Origin: Pseudonocardiales bacterium
GTDB taxonomy: Bacteria > Actinomycetota > Actinomycetes > Mycobacteriales > Pseudonocardiaceae
Assembly: GCA_023252195.1 (NCBI GenBank)
Contig: JAHEXI010000003.1
Location: 338,710 to 402,709, forward strand
Length of the DNA: 64,000 bases
Direction of reading: 5' to 3'
The translations under genes were made by a program, and so were the position numbers. A model generated the notes under the pieces. It saw only the letters and a program-made list of their open reading frames with translations. It had not been told where the DNA came from and ran no database searches. Shown piece after piece: positions 1-6,729 of the stretch (the first letter of the stretch is position 1; every line of letters starts with the position of its first letter).

Positions 1-183
1 GATCCCGCGGAAGATCGCCGGCAGCGAGATGAGCACGATCGAGGAGTTCATCGTCGCCATCAGCACGCCGAGGGTGGTGTTCGACAGCGCGACCCACTTG
101 TAGCTGGGCGAGTCCGGGCCGGCCCATCTGCGGCGCAGGCCGGGTGCCTCAGGTCCGGCGGTGCTCGTCTCGATCGGGGGCAT
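1..183 (-). CDS. MFS drug-efflux transporter, N-terminal part (runs off left edge)
   Basis: The minus-strand frame opens at the ATG at 183 and continues past base 1, so only 61 residues are visible. After a hydrophilic leader ([20 protein letters not shown]) the first membrane helix contains [18 protein letters not shown], the 'xDxSIVxxALP' type helix 1 of DHA2/EmrB-QacA 14-helix exporters, with Asn where Asp is usual. A GAGAGGAG ribosome site precedes the ATG by about 8 bases. The gene is transcribed away from the ABC remnant and from the second MFS gene, and shares a promoter box with the latter. Export of a toxic compound is inferred from the family; the substrate is unknown. Confidence 0.75.
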   Translation of the reverse strand, partial: MPPIETSTAGPEAPGLRRRWAGPDSPSYKWVALSNTTLGVLMATMNSSIVLISLPAIFRGI

Positions 184-245
184 CGGTTGCGCTCCTCTCG
201 GAAGCGGTGGCGGGGCGGGAGTGGCTAGAGCGCTGAGAGTGGCGC

Positions 246-283
246 CTACACCAACATAAGCAGAGAAGTTGTATGGCGCAACT
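246..283 (-). promoter_or_regulatory. Promoter with GTTG-N7-CAAC box for the leftward MFS gene
   Basis: On the minus strand a TTGCGC -35 (276-281) and TATGTT -10 (253-258) are 17 bp apart. An inverted repeat GTTG-N7-CAAC (268-282) covers the -35 and spacer. The same box with the same N7 spacing lies at 632-646 next to another TATGTT -10. Both are followed or preceded by AAGCTTA-type sequence, so the two efflux genes probably share a repressor (TetR or MarR type, inferred) that is not in the window. Confidence 0.5.
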
Positions 284-321
284 AAGCTTTGCGGCCTGAG
301 CAGGTTGCTACGTCACCGACG

Positions 322-578
322 TCAGCGGGCCAACCGGCCGAGCAGGGCGGAGGCGATACTGATCATCACCATTGAGGCCAGGATCAGGACGCCGAAGTCC
401 AGTCCCAGTCCAGCAGCGTCGTGATCATGCGGATCGTGGTGGTCTTGCCGGCACCGTTGGGTCCCAGCAGCCCGAACACCGCTCCAGCGACGACTGCCAG
501 GTCAACCCCGTCCACCGCGACCGTGTCACCGAAACGGTGCCGGATCGCGGTACCGCGCACGGCAAGCGGGGCAGTCAT
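322..578 (-). pseudogene. Collapsed DrrA/DrrB-type ABC exporter (ATPase head joined to permease tail)
   Basis: From the ATG at 578 (GGAGGGG ribosome site) the frame encodes the start of an ABC-type drug ATPase with an intact Walker [14 protein letters not shown]. After LLDWD the homology stops. From there, in a different frame, the sequence encodes the last 25 or so residues of an ABC-2 permease, ending SALLGRLAR-stop at 322. An ATPase of about 320 residues and a permease of about 260 have been reduced to 257 bp by one deletion. The junction lies in a short direct repeat (GGACTGG-GACTGGACT), which suggests a microhomology deletion. No function remains. Confidence 0.75.
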
Positions 579-600
579 CGCAGGTCCCCTCCGATCCGGG

Positions 601-646
601 TTGCAGTGCCGGCGGGGTCAAGCTTATGTTAGTTGCGTGAAGCAAC
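601..646 (+). promoter_or_regulatory. Promoter with GTTG-N7-CAAC box for the rightward MFS gene
   Basis: TTGCAG (601-606) and TATGTT (625-630) are 18 bp apart. The box GTTG-N7-CAAC (632-646) lies directly after the -10, where a bound repressor would block initiation. The expected transcription start (about 637) lies within the box. This rules out the TTG codon at 633 as the start of the following gene and supports the ATG at 702. Confidence 0.5.
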
Positions 647-701
647 CAAACACGTTCATGCCGTGGGCGGGTATCTACTGCACAACCAGGCTGACGTTCC
701 G

Positions 702-2552
702 ATGACGATCGACGCGGAGCGCGAGGTCAGCATTCCTCCCGCGGCGCGGCCGGCTGGGGGTGTGGCTGCCCGGCAGGGTGCCGGGGCGGGCTGGGGATTG
801 CCACTGCTGGTGCTGATCATTGGATCGTTCATGTCGATCCTGGACACCAGCATCGTCAACGTCGCCATCCTCACCATTCAGAACGAGTTCGGAGCGACCA
901 CCGACGACGTGCAGTGGGTGGTCACGGGCTACACGTTGGCGCTGGGCGTAGTAGTACCGACCAGCGCGTGGTTGGGGGATCGCTTCGGGTTGAGCCGGAT
1001 GTACAAGGTGGCGATGCTGGCGTTCGCCGCTGGGTCGGCGCTGTGCGGGCTGGCCTGGGACCTCAACAGTCTGGTGATCTTCCGGATCGTGCAGGCGATT
1101 CCGGGCGGGCTCCTCCCGGTGCTGGCACTGTCGATCTTGTACCGGATCGTGCCGCGGGAGAAGATCGGCGCCGCGATGGGTTTGTATGGCCTAGGGGTCG
1201 TGGTCGCCCCGGCGATCGGGCCCACCATCGGGGGGTATCTGGTCGAGTACGTCAACTGGCGGCTGATCTTCTACATCAACGTGCCGATCGGGATCCTGGG
1301 CGCGGTGGCCGCGGCGCTGGTGTTGCCACGATTCTCCAGGGTGGCGGGGCGCCGTTTCGACGTGCAGGGTTTTGTCACCGTGGCGGGCGGCTTGTTTTCG
1401 CTGCTGCTGGCGCTGTCGGAAGGTGCGTCCTGGGGGTGGTATTCCTACCGAGTCTTGGTTTTGCTCACTGTCAGCGTGCTGAGCTTGGCGTTGTTCGTGG
1501 TGATCGAGATGGAGGTCGCCGAGCCGCTGCTGGATATCCGGGTGTTCCGGTACTGGCCATTCACCAACTCACTGCTGTTGATCGCGGTGTTGATGATCGG
1601 ACTGTTCGGAGTGCTGTTCTACATCCCGTTGTTCCTGCAGGAGGTTCAGGGTCTGGGCGCCTTCGACGCCGGACTCACGTTGTTGCCCCAGGCCGTGGTG
1701 ATGGGGGTGCTGATGCCGATCGCCGGGCGGGTCTATGACCGCATCGGGCCCCGCTGGCCGGCCTTCATCGGACTGACGATCGTGGCCGCAGCTACCTACC
1801 TGATGCACAACTTGGCTGTCGACACTTCCCGTGAGCAGCTGGTGTTGTGGCTGATGCTGCGGGCCGCCGGTTTGGGTCTGGCGATGATGCCGATCATGGC
1901 TGGGGGCATCGCGGTCATCCCCGCAGCCCAGGTCAGTGCCGCGAGCGCGTTTAACAACGTGGCGCAACGAACCGCAGGCGCGCTGGGTATCGCGGTGCTC
2001 ACCGCCATCCTGACCACCCAACAGGCTCAGCAGTTGGCCGGGCGGGCGGCCCTGTTGCCCGCCGACACGGTCACCCCGCACCTGGGCGGCCCGGCTGTCC
2101 CTGATTGGGTCGGTGCTTACGCCCTCTACCAGCAGACTCAGTTGCAGGTGTTCGTTGCAGGGCTGGATGACCTCTTCCTGATCGCCGCCGGTCTCAGCGC
2201 CCTGGGCGCGCTGGGGGCGCTGCTGCTGCGGTCCGGGCCCGCTCCCGCGACCCCAGCCACTCTCGTCCCGCGCCAACAGGCAACCACGGCACCCGCCAAG
2301 GGCGATCCGGGCGCGAACGGTGCAGTGGCGAACGGTGCAGTGGCGAACGGCGCGGTTGGGAACGGCGCGGTTGGGAACGGCGCGGTTGGGAACGGCGCGG
2401 TTGGGAACGGCGCGGTTGGGAACGGCGCGGTTGCGAACGGGCGCAACCGGATCCGCCCTCATACGGCCAACGGCGCGGACAGCCACAGCCGAACCCGGCA
2501 GGCCGACGAGCCGCTCGACGTCGAACGCGGCGCTCGTCCCCGGGACACCTGA
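702..2552 (+). CDS. DHA2-family MFS exporter (EmrB/QacA type) with Ala-Val-Gly-Asn-Gly repeat tail
   Basis: 616 residues from the ATG at 702; an in-frame TTG at 633 lies inside the operator and is rejected. Helix 1 carries SFMSILDTSIVNVAI and helix 2 the motif A region WLGDRFGLSRMY, both classic for proton-driven 14-helix drug exporters in the cytoplasmic membrane. About 520 residues of membrane domain are followed by a cytoplasmic tail of roughly 100 residues. The tail contains eight 5-residue repeats (AVGNG/AVANG) and then a basic, hydrophilic end. The tail is not part of the family and is probably disordered. The gene is divergent from the dead ABC exporter and shares an operator type with the leftward MFS gene. 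The substrate is unknown. Confidence 0.85.
   Translation: MTIDAEREVSIPPAARPAGGVAARQGAGAGWGLPLLVLIIGSFMSILDTSIVNVAILTIQNEFGATTDDVQWVVTGYTLALGVVVPTSAWLGDRFGLSRMYKVAMLAFAAGSALCGLAWDLNSLVIFRIVQAIPGGLLPVLALSILYRIVPREKIGAAMGLYGLGVVVAPAIGPTIGGYLVEYVNWRLIFYINVPIGILGAVAAALVLPRFSRVAGRRFDVQGFVTVAGGLFSLLLALSEGASWGWYSYRVLVLLTVSVLSLALFVVIEMEVAEPLLDIRVFRYWPFTNSLLLIAVLMIGLFGVLFYIPLFLQEVQGLGAFDAGLTLLPQAVVMGVLMPIAGRVYDRIGPRWPAFIGLTIVAAATYLMHNLAVDTSREQLVLWLMLRAAGLGLAMMPIMAGGIAVIPAAQVSAASAFNNVAQRTAGALGIAVLTAILTTQQAQQLAGRAALLPADTVTPHLGGPAVPDWVGAYALYQQTQLQVFVAGLDDLFLIAAGLSALGALGALLLRSGPAPATPATLVPRQQATTAPAKGDPGANGAVANGAVANGAVGNGAVGNGAVGNGAVGNGAVGNGAVANGRNRIRPHTANGADSHSRTRQADEPLDVERGARPRDT
2315..2440 (+). repeat. 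Eight tandem 15-bp repeats inside the MFS gene
   Basis: Unit GAACGGCGCGGTTGG (first two copies GAACGGTGCAGTGGC) repeats from 2315 to 2434 with the start of a ninth copy. Because 15 is a multiple of 3, copy number changes keep the frame. No stop arises in several frames, which produces many spurious overlapping ORFs here. A likely site of slippage variation. Confidence 0.9.
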
Positions 2553-2855
2553 CCGGGGCGAGCTGAGCTCGAGTACATCCTCGCAAGCCTCGGCGGTGAG
2601 CTTCGCTCCCTGACAGATCTGCCTGCGTCGAGTTCGACACGAACTTGTGAGCCCTTAGCGACGTGCCGTAGATGTAACTTTGGCCGAAATGCGGGGCGTG
2701 GGTTTCACCACAGCATGAGATCTAAACCGGTTCCTATTCGTCACAGAACGTGACATGAATCGTCACGCACTAGTGGCTAAGGCGTCCACCGTTTGCCCGG
2801 TCCAGAACCCCACATCGCACTATGAAACGCAAAAGATCGGAGTAAGATGTGATGA
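2553..2855. other. Intergenic stretch, no gene seen
   Basis: 303 bases between the MFS gene and the DUF4383 gene. ORFs here lack a ribosome site and resemble no family. It presumably carries the MFS terminator and the promoter of the next gene; I could not assign either with confidence. Confidence 0.5.
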
Positions 2856-3518
2856 ATGTTACAGTCCCCGCCTGGGGGTCGGCTGGACCTCGTGCACCGT
2901 ATCGGAGCGGCGGTGCTGGGTGCCGGGTTGTGCCTATTCGGCATCCTGGGTTTCGTCGACCGGCTTAAGTTCCTCGCTCTTCACGGCAAAGTCGTGCTCG
3001 GGCTGGCCTCGAACGGCTTGCTGTCAACGATCTCGGTCGTCGTCGGCGTGGTTCTCATCGGTGCCGCGTTGCGCGGTGGTCGGGTCTCCTCGACGATCAC
3101 GGTGGTAGTGGGGTTGCTGTTCCTGCTCTCCGGCATCGTGAACCTGGCCGTGCTGGACACCAAGTTCAACCTGCTGGCGTTCCGGCTGTCGAACGTGGTT
3201 TTCAGCGTCATCGCCGGGATGCTCCTGTTGTTCCTTGGCGCCTACGGTCGGTTCAGCGGCGGCTTGTCGGCGGATAATCCCTACTACCAGCGTCGGCATC
3301 ACGAGGACGCGGATTCTTGGAAAGATCACGACCACGACGATGAGGATGACCGGTTGCTGACCGCGGAGTTGGCGGTCGCGGCAGGTCATGCCACGCCGCA
3401 GCAGGAGCTGCTGGTGCATGAAGACGCGCAGCGCCGCGTGAACGAGGCGCACCGCCGCGCCTGGGAGCTCTATGAAAGTCGCCTGATCAGCGACAATGGC
3501 GTGAAGCGAATACCCTGA
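2856..3518 (+). CDS. DUF4383 membrane protein
   Basis: 220 residues, ATG at 2856 with GGAGTAAG upstream. The first 130 residues hold four hydrophobic segments with the DUF4383 pattern: HRIGAAVLGAGLCLFGILGF near residue 15, a short loop with FLALHG, then two helices around NLAVLDTKFNLLAFRLSNVV. The C-terminal 85 residues are soluble and charged, including an acidic HDHDDEDD patch and a helical end. Function is unknown for the family; an integral membrane location follows from the helices. A second DUF4383 protein without the long tail lies at 60077-60541. Confidence 0.8.
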   Translation: MLQSPPGGRLDLVHRIGAAVLGAGLCLFGILGFVDRLKFLALHGKVVLGLASNGLLSTISVVVGVVLIGAALRGGRVSSTITVVVGLLFLLSGIVNLAVLDTKFNLLAFRLSNVVFSVIAGMLLLFLGAYGRFSGGLSADNPYYQRRHHEDADSWKDHDHDDEDDRLLTAELAVAAGHATPQQELLVHEDAQRRVNEAHRRAWELYESRLISDNGVKRIP

Positions 3519-3592
3519 CCGCCCAGCACCGTCGGTGCGTCTAAGGGCGAGCGGGCGTCCGATGCTCCCTACTTAGGGTCGTCCTCAGCGCA

Positions 3593-3739
3593 GTGGCGCA
3601 CCAGCTACGTGAGCATGGCGCGTATTTCGTTCGCGGGTGGCAATCACGAAATCTGGCGTTGCGGCTGCGGCCAGCATCAGAGCGCGGTGCCTCGCCATGG
3701 CGACGGGTCATCGTATGTCCCGACGCATGGCGTCTGGCA
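3593..3739 (+). pseudogene. HicA-like toxin remnant
   Basis: Two frames together give HicA-like sequence: LREHGAYFVR (frame of 3593), then after loss of about one base GGNHEIWRCGCGQHQSAVPRH (frame of 3615). The G-x-H-x-x-W/Y...AVPRH core is the HicA dsRNA-binding fold with its catalytic His. The end is out of frame again. The assignment is from memory of the family, not a search. The gene is broken. Confidence 0.5.
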
Positions 3740-3826
3740 GTGGAGGCGCGCACTGTGCAGGCACAGGTCGACGAGCTGATTCGCAGCGCGGCGGCTACTC
3801 GAAGGCAGGCCGCACGGCGGCTCGTG
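3740..3826 (+). pseudogene. HicB-like antitoxin remnant
   Basis: Directly after the HicA-like remnant the frame reads VEARTVQAQVDELIRSAAAT and continues RRQAARRLV. This resembles the helical C-terminal part of actinobacterial HicB-type partners just before their DNA-binding tail. It then runs without a stop into the ATP-grasp remnant, so a deletion has fused the two. Confidence 0.4.
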
Positions 3827-4666
3827 GGTACCGACGAGGACGAGCCGCTGCTACTGGCTGCACTGTGTAAGGTGGGGCGGACGTCGAGATCGTGGCTTGG
3901 GACGACCCCATCGCCGACTGGAGCGCGTTCGACCTGGCGGTGGTGCGCTCGACCTGGGACTACGCCCTGCGCTGTGACGCGTTCCTTGCCTGAGCCACAG
4001 CAGCAGGCGGACGGACCCGGTTGCGCAACGGCCCCGACGTGCTCGCGTGGAACTCCGACAAGACGTATCTGCGAGAGCTGGCCGTCGCCGGTGTGCCGGT
4101 GGTACCGACCACGTTCCTGACACCGGACGACGAAAGCGCGGCTCCCGGCGGTCGATGGCGGCTCCGTGGTGAAGCCTTCGGTGTCGGCGGGCAGCCGGGA
4201 CACGGCCCGCTACGCCGCCAGCGAGATGGCTGCCGCGCGAGACCACGCCCAACGGTTGCTCGAGGCGGGGCGCACGGTGCTGGTGCAGCCGTATCAGGAC
4301 AGCGTCGACATCCGAGGTGAGACCGCGCTGATGTTCGTCAACGGGCGGTTCAGCCACGCCGCTCGCAAGGCTGCCCTGCTCGCAGTGGGGCGGCCACCGA
4401 CAACGGAGCAGGTGTTTGTGACCGGGACGATGACCGCGGCGGACCCGACCACCGCGGAATGGAACGTGGCTGAGGCCGTCCTGGCGGCCACGCCCTTCGC
4501 GCCAGCCGAGCTGCTCTACGCCCGGGTCGACCTGATCGAGGGTTCGGACGGGAGGCCGCTGCTGTTGGAGCTCGAGCTCGTCGAACCCTCGATGTTCCTT
4601 TCCTACGCGCCGGCACAAGCCGGGTCCCAGTTCGCAGCGGCGATCACAGCAGCGGCCGTCGCATGA
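3827..4666 (+). pseudogene. ATP-grasp (RimK/glutathione-synthetase-like) protein, several frameshifts
   Basis: Successive frames give DEDEPLLLAAL, then VEIVAWDDPIADWSAFDLAV and RSTWDYALRCDAFLA followed by a stop. Then come RNGPDVLAWNSDKTYLRELA with AGVPVVPTTFLTPDD, and finally VVKPSVSAGSRDTARYAASE down to LLLELELVEPSMFLSYAPAQ at 4666. The order matches an actinobacterial ATP-grasp protein of about 280 residues, including the ATP-binding VVKP and the metal-binding ELELVEPS strand. At least three frame changes and a gap after DAFLA make it non-functional as it stands. Confidence 0.75.
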
Positions 4667-4696
4667 GCAACCCCACATCTGGCTACCTAACGGAGT

Positions 4697-5075
4697 GTGT
4701 CTGTGAGTAACCATGACGATGTGGTGATCCGTCGCGCCACCGCATCGGATTTAGCAGCTATCGTCGCGCTGCTGGTGGACGACGAGATCGGCGCCGGTCG
4801 CGAGTCGTCAGATGACCTCACGCCGTATCAGCGTACGTTCGATGTCATCGAGGCGGATAAGCACGAGTTGCTCGTCGTCGCCGAACGCAACGGCGAGGTC
4901 ATCGGCACGTTGCAGCTGTCGCTACTGCTCGGCCTATCCAGGAGAGGGGCTTTCCGCGCACCGGTTCTACGAGAAGGCCGGATTCACGGCAACGCACGAA
5001 GGGCTCAAGCTGACGCAACGATTGATCAGCCAGTCGCAACGTGCAGAACGAAGTTGGCGTCGGTTTGATTTGTAG
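4697..5075 (+). pseudogene. GNAT acetyltransferase lacking its acetyl-CoA core
   Basis: The N-terminal half is intact: VVIRRATASDLAAIVALL and EVIGTLQLSLLLGLSRRGA. It then jumps, out of frame, to the C-terminal motif SAHRFYEKAGFTATHEGLKL. The R-x-x-G-x-G/A acetyl-CoA loop and the strands around it (roughly 50 codons) are missing. The end overlaps the 3' end of the convergent lipoprotein gene. Confidence 0.75.
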
Positions 5076-5568
5076 CTTGCACGCTGGCATCGCCGTGGGC
5101 ATTAGCATAGGCTCCTGAACCGCCCGTGATCGGATACGTGAGGGTTTGGCCACCGCCACCGAACAGGGCGGCACCGTCGAGCAGGCCTTGGGTCGTGATC
5201 TGTCCACGACTGAGGACGAAGATGGCGGTGCAGAGGACCTCGCCAGTCGTCGTGGCGTTCCCACCGACCGTGGTGCAGTGACCTCCGGCTCGCCCGACCT
5301 TCGGTCCGCCCGCATGGTCGAACAAGTCGCCCGAGAAGATGAACTCGTCTCCCGGGCCCTGTCCTTGAGCACCGAGATCCAAGGTCGCCTGCTGCGTGTC
5401 GTGTTCGAAGAACCGGAGCGTCGTGACGCTGGCCGCGCTCCGGCCGGGTGCCTGTCCCTGACCGCAGGCCATCAGCGTGGGCAGCACCAGAGTAGAAAGA
5501 AAGGAGGCAACTCCAGCTTTTCTCAGCCACAGCGCTCTCTTTCGATCCGCACCTGAGTCGGATGACAT
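5026..5568 (-). CDS. Secreted lipoprotein with allene-oxide-cyclase-like barrel
   Basis: 180 residues. A signal peptide with KRALWLRK, a hydrophobic stretch and lipobox LMAC (Cys about 34) predicts a lipid-anchored extracellular protein. The mature part has the features of AOC/dirigent-like barrels: SVTTLRFFEHDTQQATLDLG, GDEFIFSGDLFD, then QTLTYPITGGSGAYANAHGD, a typical ITGGTGxYxxAxG turn. Actinobacterial members are of unknown function, so no enzymatic role is claimed. The 3' end converges on the broken GNAT gene. Confidence 0.7.
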   Translation of the reverse strand: MSSDSGADRKRALWLRKAGVASFLSTLVLPTLMACGQGQAPGRSAASVTTLRFFEHDTQQATLDLGAQGQGPGDEFIFSGDLFDHAGGPKVGRAGGHCTTVGGNATTTGEVLCTAIFVLSRGQITTQGLLDGAALFGGGGQTLTYPITGGSGAYANAHGDASVQATNQTDANFVLHVATG

Positions 5569-5659
5569 CAGCCACCTCCCGAAATCCAGTCAAGACAGTC
5601 GGCACAGCCAATCAGACTAGCCACCGATCAGAGCCGATGGTGACCGCAACGGGCCCCGA

Positions 5660-6133
5660 CTACCCGGCAGCGGCAAGTGCAGCAACCAGGGACCGGGCGT
5701 GCAGGCGCAGCACGCCGGTGGCAACGTTGACGGTTCCAGTAAAGCCGAACATCGTGTGGGCGAGATCGCTGAGCTCGGGGACCGCGGTCTGCATGGTGAG
5801 CACACCGTGCAGGTTCAGCTCGACGTCGGGCCACTGAAAGTCCGGGTCCGTCAGGGTTTGCAGGGGCGGCATCTCGAAGGGTGCAGTGATGTAGCCCTGG
5901 GCGTGTGCAGCAATGATGTTTCCCACTGGGGTGGTGATCCGCTCGTGGGCGTCGATCACGCTGACCCCGTCGTGACGGACGAGCAGGTAGTCGACTCCAG
6001 TGATCGACGCGCCACTCAACTCACCTTCCACGACGGTGCCCTTGAAGGCGACGTCGAGCCGAAGGCCTTCGGTGACGAGGCCGATGGGCAGGATCGAGGT
6101 GAGGGTGGCATCGAACCCGTAACTGTCCAGCAT
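5660..6133 (-). CDS. DUF3237-like protein
   Basis: 157 residues. The start at 6133 (MLDSYGFDATLTS) follows a GGGAGA ribosome site; the longer open frame upstream has no family similarity. The strand-rich sequence VAFKGTVVEGELSGASITGV, then DYLLVRHDGVSVIDAHERIT and later GYITAPFE matches DUF3237-type small beta-barrel proteins. Function is unknown. Its neighbours are broken genes, so it looks like a surviving singleton. Confidence 0.65.
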   Translation of the reverse strand: MLDSYGFDATLTSILPIGLVTEGLRLDVAFKGTVVEGELSGASITGVDYLLVRHDGVSVIDAHERITTPVGNIIAAHAQGYITAPFEMPPLQTLTDPDFQWPDVELNLHGVLTMQTAVPELSDLAHTMFGFTGTVNVATGVLRLHARSLVAALAAAG

Positions 6134-6182
6134 GGGATCTCCCGGTGGCTGTGTTGATCGCCGCATAACCGTGGACGATTGG

Positions 6183-6594
6183 CTACTCGGAGGCGAATGG
6201 ATTGTCGATGACGAAAAGCCAGCGCCCGTCTGACTGGCGACGAAGGACGCCCGAACAAGTGCCTCCAAGCGCCATCGGATTGCCCTCAGGATCGTTGCAC
6301 TCCATCTTCCATGTAGAGGATTCGAGTGCGAGGTCCCCGACCTGATGGAGGCTGGTCATCTTGAGTTCGAAGCTTGGCTTCGTGGCCAGGAAACTGGCGA
6401 ACACCTCCCGGAGAGAATCGGTACCGGTAGCCACCTGCCCGGGCGACGGAACGAACACCGCATCGGACTCGTACAGACTGACCAGCCCCTCGAGGTCGGT
6501 TCGCGTTGAACGCATCCTGAAACACTCTGTCGTATTCATAGAGGTCATCGATTTGGATGGCACTCGGTGCGGTGACGCTACTGGTCGTTGCCAT
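6183..6594 (-). pseudogene. SnoaL-like (NTF2-fold) protein, one frameshift
   Basis: From the ATG at 6594 the frame gives MATTSSVTAPSAIQIDDLYE and DRVFQDAFNA. It then shifts by one base to DLEGLVSLYESDAVFVPSPG and continues to LVFVIDNPF-type sequence at 6183. An intact paralogue of the same subfamily lies at 47096-47512 (DTFNAGDLDGLVGLYETEAV), which locates the extra base within AACCGACCTC. Either a pseudogene or a sequencing error. A third, truncated copy is at 31654. Confidence 0.75.
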
Positions 6595-6729
6595 GTCACA
6601 CTTCCCTATCGTTGCCGGGCGCACTTTCGGTGCCACTGAGTAGGTTCTGATCGTGGCTCGGCGGCGCGGGGCGTACATCAGCCATCCGACCTATATCCGC
6701 GGCAGCGCAGGTCAGGGTGTGGCGGTTCG

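Noticed and set aside
633..701. Upstream TTG start extending the MFS protein by 23 residues
   Set aside because: It lies inside the GTTG-N7-CAAC box and at or before the expected transcription start; the added residues are not family-like.
2315..2440. Possible CRISPR array
   Set aside because: Units are directly adjacent with no spacers and lie in frame in a coding region. The spaced repeats at 19571-19673 are also too few and too divergent for CRISPR; no cas gene is present.
2138..2640. Long minus-strand ORFs across the MFS tail
   Set aside because: They arise from the 15-bp repeat, which is open in several frames, and encode low-complexity sequence without a ribosome site.
3541..4203. 220-codon minus-strand ORF
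   Set aside because: Antisense of the HicAB/ATP-grasp remnants, whose plus-strand frames give clear family motifs.
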